Of a stretch of DNA of 64,000 bases, positions 12,140 through 23,700 are shown piece after piece. The notes beneath the pieces are model-generated. The model was given only the letters and a program-made list of their open reading frames with translations. It had not been told where the DNA came from and made no database searches. The DNA comes from Eustoma russellianum (lineage: Eukaryota; Streptophyta; Magnoliopsida; Gentianales; Gentianaceae). The stretch spans positions 31,477,001-31,541,000 of the forward strand of contig AP025062.1 in the NCBI GenBank assembly GCA_036186865.1, written 5' to 3'. Each line of letters opens with the position of its first letter. Within the stretch, counting starts at the first letter, position 1. A program made the position numbers and the translations under genes.

Positions 12140-13290
12140 ATACATGTGCATGCCGACATGAATCGTAAATCAAGATAGCGGAAGCAAAATAAAGATAAAC
12201 ATACGACACACATAATAATACAAATCATCCAAAGTGCGTACAAGTCATAATGCACAATGTCTCCAATAATCTAAGTACATCATGATCAAAATCCAAAATA
12301 TCCGGTACATTACTACGGCCTACATCTCAGCTCACGGATGCTCTAGCAGGGGTACGTCCTCTAGAAGTAGTGGATCAATATCCCTGTTATCTACAATGTG
12401 ATAAGACAAGTATGGACGATAAAACGTAATCGCCCAGCAAGTAATCCATCTAGATACGTCATGTGAATCATGCATGAGAGATGGGGTAACAAAATAACGA
12501 TATGTAAGTAAAGGACATAACATTTCACGTCTCAAACATTTATAAATAAAGTGCATCACATAAATGTAAATAACTGCCGGTAACAACTATATCATTATTG
12601 AAGTAATCTTGCTATATCATATGTCTCATACCAGTTCTGTAAATGCAATATTCTTACAATGCGGTGTCATAAACAATGCCATGAAAACTCTATAACGATA
12701 ATGATAAAATAATCCGATGTCATAAATTGTCCATACACAGTAAATTCAACCAGATGTCATAAACTGTCCATAAGTAATAAAATCCCATCGATGTCATAAA
12801 CTGTCTATACACAGTAAAATCACACCAATGTCGTAAATTGTCCATACACAGTAAAAACAAAACCAATTTTATAAACTGTCCATACACAGTAAATTCACAC
12901 CAATACCATAAACTGTCCATACAAAGTAAAATCACAACGATGTCATAAACTGTCTATACATAGTATAATCACATCAATACCTTGAACTATTAAAACATTT
13001 TAGGAAATATGAGCCGATGTAAACATACACCTTAACCACTTATACATGTTACCATCTATATGCTTCTTAACCTTCTCGTATTATCATATTTTACCATCTC
13101 ACATATATATACATAAATCATTAATTAAATCATAAAATACACCCACTTTTTCCTCACACCAAGCCTCAGCCAACACACCCAAAACAACACACTTTTCCAT
13201 CATTTTTTCTACATAAATATTTCCTTAAAATATACATATTATAATTAATGAAAATGGCCAAAAACTCTAATTTGGCATTCCATTACATAT
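12140..13290 (-). repeat. gypsy-type LTR relic, minus strand
   Basis: Read on the minus strand, this has the layout of the A, B and C LTR 3' ends: a hairpin tandem array, an ATACTTGCTGGGCGATTACG-like segment, then a G/A-rich segment with GGACGTACCCCTGCTAGAG, and a T-rich end. No primer-binding site follows the presumed 3' end, so it could be a solo or truncated LTR. Both edges are approximate. Confidence 0.4.
12715..12985. repeat. ~42-bp tandem array with internal hairpin
   Basis: About six to seven degenerate units built on ACTGTCCATACACAGT. Each unit has inverted arms (ACTGT / ACAGT) around a 6-nt loop. Units begin near 12716, 12756, 12795, 12831, 12871, 12908 and 12946. The 14-residue-periodic ORF across it is a by-product of the 42-bp period. 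Confidence 0.9.
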
Positions 13291-13435
13291 GACTTCATAT
13301 TTCATGATAATATATATAATTAAATCATATTTTCCACTATACTTTGCTTTATACATATCTATAACTTTAATATTGTCAAGAACCATTTATTTCACACTTA
13401 TTATATATGCAATCCGAATATATTTTTTTAACCGA

Positions 13436-13441
<6 letters not shown>

Positions 13442-13480
<39 letters not shown>
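13442..13480. repeat. (TA)n tract at the 3' end of LINE-1
   Basis: An uninterrupted TA tract, immediately followed by the 3' end of a minus-strand LINE at about 13481. Confidence 0.95.
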
Positions 13481-13482
<2 letters not shown>

Positions 13483-14202
13483 ATGAAAGGAAGTTTTATT
13501 AGCATAAGCCATCACTTATGGCGGAGGAAAACCTTATTACAGAGCATGAAAGTATGGCGATAGTAGCAGTATATGATTACCAACATTCGAAATATATATG
13601 ATATACCGCATTAAAACCTTGCCAAGTAAAACCACCCTTGTAGATAAAACCTTGGCGAAGGAAAAAGCGTATATATTTATATAAATAGAGTGTTGATATG
13701 CTCTACCGTGTAAAATGAAAGAATGTACAAACCGAAAATAATACAAAAGTAACAAAATACAAGTAAGCCATGAAGATATCCACGCTTGATGCTTATCCCT
13801 CGTTCCGGTGGAAAGAGTAGCGTCGTCGGCGAGGCAAACAAATATGAGCCGTGATCCCATCCATGCACAAGATAAATGAAACGCTGAGTGAAGCAGATAT
13901 ATGAGACATAGATAAATATTTATGGCAAATCGAATGAAGATCATACCAGGTCTGCCTGCACCAACTAAGGTACAGGCAGATATAGCGAAGAATTGCCAAT
14001 ACATTTGGAAGACCTGAAACTTAAGGGACCCGCAAATTTGCAAGGGAGAAGCCCTCGTCTCGGCGGAAAGAGCAGCGTCATTGGCGATGCAAAGAAGTAT
14101 GAGCCGTGAGCCCGTGCATGCACAAGATAATTAAAACGCTGAGTGAAGCAGATATATGAGACATAGATAAAGGTTTATGGCGAATCGAATGAAGATCATA
14201 CC
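13481..14202 (-). mobile_element. LINE-1 3' UTR, part 1 (split by element A)
   Basis: This is the 3' untranslated part of a minus-strand LINE. It continues at 39029 beyond the nested gypsy element. It shares with LINE-2 (40361-40560) a conserved block holding an inverted repeat (CCTTGCCAAG at 13617-13626, CTTGGCGAAGG at 13651-13661). A terminal hairpin (CATAAG / CTTATG, 13503-13520) precedes the 3' end. There is no poly(A) tail; the element ends in TA repeats. Element A's target duplication ATACC is at 14198-14202. Confidence 0.8.
13797..14202 (-). repeat. 255-bp tandem duplication in the LINE-1 3' UTR
   Basis: Unit 1 is 13797-14051. Unit 2 starts at 14052, is cut at 14202 by element A and resumes at 39029 to about 39132. 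Both units begin CCCTCG, contain GCAGATATATGAGACATAGA, and share the GGTCTGCCTGC block. The units have diverged by scattered substitutions. Confidence 0.85.
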
Positions 14203-14617
14203 TGTTGTACCCCAACAGAGAACCCCCTTGTACTTATAATCTAGTTAAGAGAGAGAGTTATGAGAATTTATGTCTACAGGCACAATCTATTTAGTAGATG
14301 ATCATTTCATTTTATTAAATTATATTACGGAAAGTATTGTGTTAGGATATCAAGCACGTATACAGAATTGTGAGAAAGGACCCAATTTCCTCCCAAGGCC
14401 TTATAAGATTTCGGCCATTAGCCCAAACAGGGCTCAAAAAGTTTCTTAAACCACTATTGTGTAAATAAATAAATGGAATAAACAACTATTTAAAATAAAG
14501 GAAAAGTAGTAGCTACATTGAATAAGGCTTGCTTGGGGTCATTAAAGACCTCAACCGCCGGATGGGTAAGGGGGGAAGCCAATTAAGGGAGGTGTTTTAC
14601 TCCATTATAGTTAATTG

Positions 14618-14815
14618 GTATCCAACCAAGGTTAAAGTAACTAGGATTAAGTAAAAGTAACTAAGGTTAGTTAAAAAAGTAACTATGATTAGAATAAAGT
14701 AACCAAGGTTAGTGATAAAGTAACCAAGGTTAGTGATAAAGTAACCTTGATTAACTAAAAAAGTAACCATGGTTAAAAATTAAGTGAAAGTAATTAAGGT
14801 TAATTCTTTAACCTT
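14618..14815 (+). promoter_or_regulatory. array of TAACC..GGTTA near-palindromes in U3
   Basis: About nine degenerate copies of TAACCAAGGTTA, 15-25 bp apart, lie about 420-610 bp inside the LTR. The 3' LTR (32400-32580) and element E (59690-59815) carry the same array. AACC/TAAC cores resemble plant MYB sites. A promoter role is inferred. Confidence 0.45.
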
Positions 14816-15332
14816 GCTATAGTAAATCTTTCTCCCCCTCCCTTCACCCGCAACGGCTACAACATAGCCAAAAAGAAAGGTTCCCTCCAAAAGCACAAGA
14901 AAATAACCTCCTATTTTCTCAACACTCAAACATCAAGAGCAAGAAACATTCTTCTGTTCCTCCTTCCTTAAACCATTCGGCCAAGGGTATACCAAGGAGA
15001 CCTAAGATTCATACAAGTTCAAGAGGAATTAGGTAAGTGCATACTCAGCTATTCAAGGGGAATTTTTACATTTTACTTAGCTTAAAGCTCACTTATCTTC
15101 TTTTCCCTAAACCGTGACCTTCAATGGTCACTAGGCTCAAGAATCTCAAGCTTTTGAGGATCCTAGTCTTGAGAGGGTTGAATACTACTCACGCTTCATT
15201 TTGGTAAGTCCATATAACCCTTACTAAATATATTTTTACTTGAAGATAAGAAACTAACTATTGACCTCTTCTTCTCTCCAAAACCGTGGGGGTACACGCC
15301 TAAAAGAGGAGAAAGGTTCCAACCTTCCAAAT

Positions 15333-16781
15333 TGTTAGTGTATGTGCCATAGGCCATGATTTGGATATTTATGTTATGCATTTATTATTAATAAAAAAGG
15401 TTTTATTATCATTATTGTTGGTTAGTATGTTACACAATTTTGATATATGTCACTGATTCATTATTGTTATAGAGATAAAATAATTTATAATCAGTATGAG
15501 TATTGATTTGATAATCATGAGATGATTATGTGTATGGTGATACGAATCAATCTCATAGATACTTGTTAGAGAACAGTGTATTAGATAGACCCATCATGAG
15601 ATTACTACATGGATTAGCGTCATAAGTAAATCTCACGATAGTCATGTTTTAATCCTTTGACTTGAGATTGTCATAGTTTCCAACATAAGGACTATTATAT
15701 TTTGACATGATCAAACGTTATCCGTAACTGGATAATAATAAAGGTCATGATTGAATGTGATAGAAATTATGTAGAGGATATTGAACAATCAAGATAGAAT
15801 TTGTCCCTCTCTTTTGAGAGTGATATCTTTGGGCCCCTCGATTAGTGAGACTGTGAAATGCATGGCCGTGCTCAAATGAATTGATAGTGTGATCAATATC
15901 ATTTGTTTTATCAGTCCACTTAGAGATCGAGTAATCATATGTTTGAACAATATAAGTATGACGCTGACCATGACTTATGTTCAAACTAGATGTCGTGTGC
16001 CAAAGAGATTAATGCATGTGCTATTAGGCTAGTTGGACTTTACTCGTATTAATTGGGTAGTCGTAATGTCTTGCTAGAGACCAATTACGACTTGTTGGTT
16101 TAATAGAGATTTAATCAACTGCCAATTAATATGGGCTTATCGGGTCACACACAAGAATGCGTATGGCTGAGATTTAATAATATTAATGATATTAATTATT
16201 ATTATTATTATTATCGTTTTAATATTAATAATATTAATATTGGATATTAATTATTATTATTATTATTATTATTATTGCTATTTTCGTTTTTGTGGTTATA
16301 TGTATATATATATATATATGCTGTCGGATAATAATGAGAGAATCCATATCTGATATGGATTTTGAATATCCTGACAGAATCCATATCTGATATGGATTTT
16401 GATTGGCATCAACGAAACCGATTAGGACTCGGTTTTTAATGTCCATATATGTGTATATATATCTATGTATCTCGTACATAGAGACATACAAAATACACAC
16501 GAAAACAACAGAAACCCTATAGCCGTTTCTAGAGAAAAGCGAGTTCTCTCAGCCGCGCCGTTCAAGAGCTAGCACTCCGGGCGGAAGCATTCGTGTGGAT
16601 ACCGACAGAGAGTGTTCGTGATTTCGCACCTCTTCCATCTGCGGATTTCAAATCTTCGGAGGTAATTTTTGAGTTTTTTTCATCGATTAAACGAACAACA
16701 TGGATCCTTGGTAGGAAATCGGAGATGAAGTTTTGTTTTTCCGCTGCGCGTTTTGTAGTGATCTCGTATGATTTCCTAACA
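15333..16781. mobile_element. copia-like solo LTR nested in element A
   Basis: A 1449-bp insertion with ends TGTTAG and CTAACA and a 5-bp duplication CAAAT (15328-15332, 16782-16786). The other LTR of element A lacks it. No primer site, gag or pol is present, so it is a solo LTR left by recombination. The inverted ends and AT-rich, TATA-bearing middle fit Ty1/copia. It contains a direct repeat (ATCCATATCTGATATGGATT near 16344 and 16379) that is itself largely palindromic. Confidence 0.88.
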
Positions 16782-17854
16782 CAAATATCTTTCAAGAGGA
16801 GTAAGAAAAAGGCAAGTACACTATACTTTTTGTGGCTTGAATGTGAGAGTGCTTGCATGAATGGCTAGATACCTTAAGATTCAATCTTAGTGGTGATATG
16901 CTAAGCTTTGATGCATAAACTTTCGGCCTAGGGGTAAATGGCTTATATGTGTGAGTTCTTGCTTAAAGGTGGATTCTTTATTGGTTTTGTTATGCTCCGC
17001 ACCCTCCGTAGAATAATTCAAAGATAAAGAAGGATTTAAATGAGATTAATGACGGTCAATGGAAATGAATTACAAATTAAGTATTAGGATTAATTGGCAT
17101 TTAATGAAGGATTAAATATTAGAATTAATTTGTTTTTAATTTTAGAATTGAATATCAGAAATTTATCCTTTAAGATAAATAAGATAATAGATATAATTTA
17201 GAAACTCCAAATTTTTCCCTTTCCATATCAAAACTGACAAACGTCAGTTTCTCTCCATTATAGAAAAGAAACCGACGCTTTTCTTTCCTCTCTACCCCAG
17301 GCGACTTCCTCTTCCCCTGCAACCGTAAGGAGATTCTTCGAGCTTTGATCCAAAACTTCTTCCTTCCTTCAATCCGTTTTCGAGTAATCAAAGGCAAGTA
17401 ATCTACTTATGAGTTCTTACGTTTTTGCGAAGGAAAAAGGCCTACTTTTGATATTAAAATTGGATCACCATGCAGTAGTTTCTTTCCGTGAATTCTATAT
17501 GTGATTTATGTGTTTTGGTGTTGATGATTTTGCCATTATATGTTGAAAATCATTTGGTGGTTGTTGATTACTTGAGATCCTTTAAATCCCTACCCTGTAA
17601 ATCCCATTTGATGTGACTTCATTGCGATATAGGGTTTGGGGTGAAAAGGTGAGAGTTTTGGGGTTTCGTGGATGGATGATTTGAGTTTAGGCTTGAATCC
17701 TTGATGTGTGTGGGAAGGTTCTTGATTTGACGAATTAAGGTTGGATTGATAGGGAGGATTAGGCTTGGAATGGTTGGGAGAAAGTTGGAAATCGATTGGG
17801 GGTTTAGATCTCCAGTTTCTGCAGAAAACGCAGTGAGCATTCTGGAGAACGGGG

Positions 17855-18006
17855 ACATCGATCGATCGATGTATAGAGAGGGAGAGATCGATGTGTCTCA
17901 GTCAGACTTCGATCGATCGATGTAGGAAGGGTTGAGAGATCGATGTTCTCTGATGGACATCGATCGATCGATGTAAGGGTATGAAGTCACATCGATCGAT
18001 CGATGT
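17855..18006 (+). promoter_or_regulatory. ACATCGATCGATCGATGT palindrome array
   Basis: Four 18-bp copies at 17855-17872, 17906-17923 (one base off), 17957-17974 and 17989-18006, with half-sites AGATCGATGT near 17886 and 17938. Each full copy is a perfect palindrome. The 3' LTR array (25100-25250) is eroded, with changes such as CGAT to CAAT or TGAT. It could be a cluster of sites for a dimeric DNA-binding protein. Confidence 0.75.
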
Positions 18007-18490
18007 GAGGGTATGATGTCCGTCAGTTTTGGTGGAAAATAAGGGAAGAAAGAGGGAAACTAGGGGACCCTTTGGGTGACCTTAGGGACCTTTGAGGACC
18101 TGATTGAGGCTAGTATAAGTCTTGGGAACCTGACCTAAGATGGCGAATCAAATGTGGAGATTTTCATAAGGTATTCGAGTCGAACTTTAACATAAATGAC
18201 CTAAGGGGTTAGGAATGAACGTATGAGGTCTTACAGAGTTCAATGGAGGAATGTGAGGGTTCTCACATTAGTTTTTGAGTTTTAGAATCAACGTTAAGTG
18301 TTGATGACCTAGCTTGAAGCATAAGCTCGAATGAGTGAGGGGAATCTTGTGTGATTGATTGATACTGAATGTGAATTGAATTTATGGGAACGAAGAATGT
18401 GATTGAAATGAGGAGTCTTGCATCATGGCACTTGCATTTGCATATTGTTTTGAAAAGAGCTGTGCTTCGGCATAGGTTTGCAAAATTGGC

Positions 18491-18594
18491 TGTAACGTTA
18501 CACGCGATGGAAATATAAGTCGTGGTGCGTTACAAGGTATAAAGTTGTCTGTAATGTTAATCGGGATGGAAATATAAGCCAAGGTGCATTACAG
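18491..18594 (+). repeat. two tandem hairpin units in LTR B
   Basis: Unit 1 arms are TGTAACG (18491-18497) and CGTTACA (18528-18534). Unit 2 arms are CTGTAATG (18549-18556) and CATTACAG (18587-18594). Both loops are exactly 30 nt and share GATGGAAATATAAG. The 3' LTR repeats this at 25737-25782 and 25796-25841 with 8-bp perfect arms. Confidence 0.8.
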
Positions 18595-19285
18595 GGTATA
18601 AAGTTATGTGACCGGACATTGTGACATGCATTGCACTGTTTTGAAAAGGAATTGCTCATGCATTTGTGACTGTGTAGTGTAGTGCATATTTTGTCATGCA
18701 TCACGTGAGTCAGTTGAGATGATTGCTATGTGACTTGAATGACCGTTAATTGTTAATGGTTATGAATTACTGTTTTGTGTTCTTGTATTGTTAAATCTAT
18801 GCTCTTGAAAGTATACAAGACATGTGCCCCATTTCCCTTGAATTATGTATTACTCATGTCTTGCCATGTGTTGATCCTGTATGTCTTATAAGCAGGTTAC
18901 TTGCTAGCATTTTTCGCTAAGGGTACTACCTTTGTCATTGCAGATGAGCCTAGCTACGATATGATTTTCATAGAAGACGATGGCGAGTGGGCTGAATGGG
19001 ATACTTAGAGACGTATTGGGAGATAGTTGAGGCTGTTGCCATTTGTTCCAGTTTCTTTCCTTCGTTTGAGGATTTAGTTGGTTTTCATGATACTCGTTTG
19101 TAATTACTTTATACGTTGAGGTTCAAATATGATGGTTTAGATTTGTGAGATACGTGTTTCCGCACTTATTTCTCTGACGTCATTGATGATGTGTATTCGA
19201 GAGATGAGACGTCTTGTCGTCTTCTTAATAAGCTACGACGGGTGCACCGGTTCGGATTCCGCTATCCGGGTCGGGGCGCTACAGG

Positions 19286-19298
19286 TGGTATCAGAGCC
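19286..19298 (+). other. primer-binding site, element B
   Basis: TGGTATCAGAGCC, complementary to the 3' end of plant initiator tRNA-Met, lies 2 bp after the LTR. Minus-strand cDNA synthesis would be primed here. Confidence 0.9.
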
Positions 19299-19562
19299 TA
19301 GGCTTCAGATCTACCTCGGAGACCTAGGTTATATCATGTAGAGTCTTAAGTTATGATCTTGATCTTTAAGTTGATCTTTAGGTCTAAGTATGTGATCCTA
19401 GATGTATGTTTGATTGGGATGAGTGTGTGCGAGCGCGATAAAATTTAATCAACAAATGTACTTTATTTCAGTGTACAAATTCCACCATGTACAACGCATA
19501 TGGGCCTTCAGTGTTTGCTTTTGCAATTGCTGAATGCGAATAAGCGTTGATTTTTGCAGAAA

Positions 19563-20651
19563 ATGCCTCCCAGGAGAGATAACCAAGGGAACGGTGGTAA
19601 TGGGAACGAGAACCCTCCACTACCACCACCACCACCAGTCCTAGTACCCCAAGCGTTGATAGATGCTATCACAGTGATAGCACAAGGAGTTGCCCAGCAG
19701 CAACAACAACCTCCTCCTCCACCGCCCCTTCAGCAAGAAATCAGATACTACATTGGGGAGATGCAGAAGATGCATGCCCCCAACTTTGAAGGGACCACCG
19801 ACCCTGAGGTGGCCGGATTTTGGATGGACGAAGTGGAGAAGTGCTTTAGGCTTGTGCAAGTGCCTGAAGAACTCAAGGTGGATGTAGCCACACCATTACT
19901 GATCGGCAGAGCTAATGCCTGGTGGAATGGGATTCTGCCAAAGATGACTCCCCCTATACAGTTGAGACTGTTCGTCCAGGATTACAACGACTACTATGTG
20001 CCTGAGACTGCCATTTTGGAAAAGATGAGGCAGTTTGATAAGTTTGAGCAGGGGAGGATGACTGTTTCTGATTACGCCGATAGGTTCCATGCCTTGGGCA
20101 AATTCGCGCCCATGGTGTTGGAAAACAACAGGATGAAAATGCTGAAATTCGAGGAAGGATTGAACCCCCGTATACGGACGGCCATAGCGGGGTCTAGCTT
20201 AAAGACTTTTGAAGAGATGTTGGATGTATGTTACCGCGTGGAGAGTGACATGCGCAGGTCACAGCCAAGAGAGGCTCGTGACAAATCGAGCAAGAGGCCA
20301 AGGGAAGAGGGAAGTGGTGGTAGACCCGGACGTTGGGTCAAGATTCCCAGGAAAGGACAGGCAGGGCCAGCTCAGAGGGCACCGCAACGGAATCAGCCTA
20401 ATCGTCAGGCACCCGCAGTATGCCCACACTGCCAGAAGAGACATGTGGGTGAATGTTGGAAAGTGACCAGAGCGTGCTTCAAGTGTGGGAAGGCAGGCCA
20501 TAGGATCAAAGATTGCTCCGAATGGAACCCTAAGCCTCAAGTAGAAGCAGGGCCGGGTCAGCAGCAGAGAGGCAGGCCCAACGCGAGAGTCCACGTGATG
20601 ACGGACGCTGAAGTCCAGGATGACACCAACGTTGTGACAGTTACGACTTAA
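19563..20651 (+). CDS. gag: Gag polyprotein of element B
   Basis: Gag builds the virus-like particle in the cytoplasm and packages element RNA. The frame from ATG 19563 (MPPRRDNQGN) has 362 codons. It contains a Pro/Gln-rich N-terminus, the Retrotrans_gag domain (about residues 75-220, with WWNGILPKM and MKMLKFEEGL), a basic linker, and two Cys/His elements: CPHCQKRHVGEC, then the CCHC knuckle CFKCGKAGHRIKDC. It ends NARVHVMTDAE..VVTVTT. The last few codons and the stop probably lie in an intron-like interval, so the true reading may continue into protease after splicing. This is the only long undamaged ORF of the element. Confidence 0.93.
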   Translation: MPPRRDNQGNGGNGNENPPLPPPPPVLVPQALIDAITVIAQGVAQQQQQPPPPPPLQQEIRYYIGEMQKMHAPNFEGTTDPEVAGFWMDEVEKCFRLVQVPEELKVDVATPLLIGRANAWWNGILPKMTPPIQLRLFVQDYNDYYVPETAILEKMRQFDKFEQGRMTVSDYADRFHALGKFAPMVLENNRMKMLKFEEGLNPRIRTAIAGSSLKTFEEMLDVCYRVESDMRRSQPREARDKSSKRPREEGSGGRPGRWVKIPRKGQAGPAQRAPQRNQPNRQAPAVCPHCQKRHVGECWKVTRACFKCGKAGHRIKDCSEWNPKPQVEAGPGQQQRGRPNARVHVMTDAEVQDDTNVVTVTT

Positions 20652-20749
20652 GTCAAATAATAGTTGCTTAAGTTGAATGTTAGTCTTTTAAGTTGGAGAT
20701 TAAATGTGTTTTATGTGAAAACCTTTATGTGCTACACTTTGGTGGTTAG
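20641..20749 (+). other. intron-like interval between gag and protease (element B)
   Basis: Removing these 109 bp joins the gag codons for VVT directly to the protease frame (VILVNKVPAN) with a Gly codon across the joint. The 3' side is a T-rich stretch ending GGTTAG. The 5' side reads ACAG/TTACG, a donor missing one G. Element A has a similar interval at the same place (30753-30826) with a normal GTATTT...TTCAG. Alternatively it is a degenerate spacer or frameshift region. Confidence 0.5.
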
Positions 20750-23700
20750 GTGTGATCCTAGTTAATAAAGTACCTGCAAACGTACTGTTTGATAGCGGAG
20801 CTAGTCACTCCTTAATTTCTAAACGATTTGCCAAAGGACTCGACTGTCTACCCGAATGGCTTGAAACCCCCTTCAGGGTGCAGGCAGCAGGCGGGCAAGT
20901 ACTGATTTCCCATCACCAGTACAAAGATTGTGAATTGGAATTGGATGGAAAGGTATTTTCGGCGACCTTAGTTCCAATCCCGATGAAGGATTTTCATGTA
21001 ATATTGGGCATGGATTGGCTGACCAAGAATCATGCCAACATTGACTGTAAACTCAAACAAGTGACCGTTAAGGACCCTGAGATGAATGAAATAACGGTAC
21101 AAGGAAATGTCAAGTTAACAAAGGCCCCAAAGAAGATATACCTGACGGCGATTCAAACCTCTAAAACTCTACAGAAAGGAGCAGAGGGATTTATGGTGTA
21201 TGCAGTAGATGCTAAGAAAGAAGTTCTCTCCATGGATCAGATTCCGGTAATCAATGAATTCAAGGACGTATTTCTGGATAATTTACCTGGAGTTCCGCCA
21301 TCTAGAGAAGTGGAGTTTGAAATTAACTTGATTCCAGGAGCCGAGCCTATATCTAAGGCACCCTATAGAATGGCTCCAGCTGAACTTAAGGAGCTTAAAG
21401 GACAACTTCAAGAGTTGTTAGATAAGAAGTTAATTCGCCCCAGTGTATCGCCTTGGGGAGCTCCAGTGTTGTTTGTAAAGAAGAAAGATGGCAATATGAG
21501 GTTGTGTATTGATTACCGAGAGCTGAATAAGATTACCATCAAGAACAAATATCCCTTGCCAAGGATTGAGGATTTATTTTTTCAGCTAAAGGGAGCTCGC
21601 TGGTTTTCAAAGATTGACCTTCGTCAGGGGTATCATCAGCTGCTTGTAAAAGCAGGAGACGTACCTAAAACGGCTTTTTGGACTTGATACGGGCATTACG
21701 AATTCTTAGTGATGCCTTTTGGATTAACTAAAGCCCGACCAGCTTTTATGGATTTGATGAACATTGTATTCCGAGAACAGTTGGACCAATTCGTAGTAGC
21801 GTTCATTGATGACATTTTGGTCTACTCCCCCAACGAGCAAGCTCATGCTGAACACTTAAGAGTATTGTTGCAAATTTTGAGGCAACAAAAGCTCTATGCC
21901 AAATTCAGCAAGTGTGAATTTTGGCTAAGAAGTGTAGCCTTTCTCGGTCACGTGATTTTGGAGGATGGGATTTCGGTGGATTTTAAAAAGATAGAAGCCA
22001 TCACGGAATGGCCAAGACCTACCAACGTGACTGAAGTGAGAAGCTTCCCAGGCTTGGCAGGCTACTACAGGATGTTTGTCGAGGGATTCTCAACAATAGC
22101 CATCCCACTGAGCCGACTTACATAGAAGAAGACTAAATTCGAATGGACTGCTGAATGCGAACAGAGCTTTTCTGAGCTCAATAAGAGATTGACCACAGCC
22201 CCGGTGTTGGCACAACCCTCCGGCATTGACGGGTTTGTGATCTATAGCGACGCATCCAAGAAAGGGCTAGGTATGTACATCATTACAATTAATGCATTGT
22301 ATATACATATGCTAGTCTTGAATTAACTTTCTGTTTATAGGTTGTGTCTTGATGCAAAATGAACGAGTTATTTCGTACGCGTTAAGACAATTGAAACCAT
22401 ATGAGCAGAATTGCCCGACGCATGACTTGGAGCTCGCAACTGTGGTATTTGCTCTTAAGATCTGGAGGCACTACCTGTATGGAGAGAAATGTGTTGTATT
22501 CACTGATCATAAGAGCTTGAAGTGCTTATTCTCGCAGAAAGAGCTAAATATGCGACAGAGAAGATGGTTGGAGTTACTTAAGGATTATGACTTAACCATC
22601 AACTACCATCCGGGTAAAGCAAATAGAGTGGCGGACGCACTGAGTAGAAAGTCTAGTCACGGTAGACAGTCCCCGTTGGAAAGAGAGATTGAGGAGTTTG
22701 GTCTCGAAGTGGTGGATTCTGTGGCTAATGTTCTTACAGCCTTGTCTATCAGCCCAGACTTGATAGACAGAATCAAAGAAGCTCAGTATGATGACCCGGT
22801 ATTGAGAGAAATCCGTGACAAACTAGCTACGGGACCAGTAAAAGATTTCCAATTGCGAGGAGATGGGGTTTATGGTTTCAAAATAGGTTGTGTGTACCTA
22901 ACAATGATGAGCTTCGAAAGGAGTTGCTACGCGAAGCTCATAACTCAAAGTTATCTATCCACCCCGGCGGCACTAAAATGTACAAAGATCTCAAAAGAAA
23001 CTATTGGTGGATAGGGATGAAGAGAAGCATGGCGGAGTATGTTGAGAGGTGTTTGGTATTCCAACAAGTTAAAACAGAACATCAACGGCCTGGTGGTTTG
23101 ATGATGCCACTAGAGATTCCAGAATGGAAGTGGGAACATGTGACTATGGACTTCGTGATGGGATTGCCCAAGACCAGAAATGGAAATGAGATGATTTGGG
23201 TAATTGTCGATCGCTTGACAAAGACAGCTCACTTCATAGCTATGCCACATGGTACATCTTATGAGAAATTATCCAATATATATGTGGATAACATTGTGAG
23301 CTTACATGGAGTCCCCGTCAGTATTGTGTCGGACCGTGATCCCAAGTTTACTTTTAAGTTTTGAAGGGCATTTCAGAAAGCAATGGGTACTGAGCTAAGA
23401 ATGAGTACCGCGTACCATCCTCAAACGGACGGACAATCCGAGAGAACCATCCAAACCTTGGAGGATATGTTGAGAGCATGCGCCTTGAACTTCAAAGGAA
23501 ACTAGGATAGCATGCTGAAGTTGATGGAGTTCTCATACAATAACGGCTATCACAGTGCAATTGGCATGGCGCCATTTGAAGCCTTATACGGACGTAAGTG
23601 CAGGTCCCTGGTTTGTTTGGATGAAGTTGGGGAAAGGACAATCACTGCACCAGAATTGGTGGAGCAAACAATTGAGAAGGTGAAAGTGATTAGAGAGAGG

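Larger units (their letters stand above)
16988..19283 (+). repeat. 5' LTR of element B
   Basis: Begins TGTTATGCTCCGCACC and ends CGGGGCGCTACA. The mate is 24232-26531. It carries an array of long ATCGAT palindromes (17855-18006) and two tandem hairpin units (18491-18594). A TTTGTCATTGCAG acceptor-like tract ends at 18943. A GC-type donor-like AAGGCAAGTA lies near 17391. Confidence 0.95.

Noticed and set aside
12332..12586. 84-codon minus-strand ORF in the LTR relic as a gene
   Set aside because: Its position matches non-coding LTR sequence and no domain is recognisable.
13537..14043. 168-codon minus-strand ORF as a gene
   Set aside because: It lies wholly in the LINE 3' UTR, has no domain, and overlaps the tandem UTR unit.
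17170..17397. 75-codon ORF repeated at 24414-24641 as a conserved small gene
   Set aside because: It is duplicated only because it lies in both LTRs of element B; nothing suggests translation.
19286..19298. Possible tRNA gene fragments at TGGTATCAGAGCC (also 29217, 49485)
   Set aside because: Each lies directly after an LTR and is a primer-binding site; no cloverleaf surrounds it.
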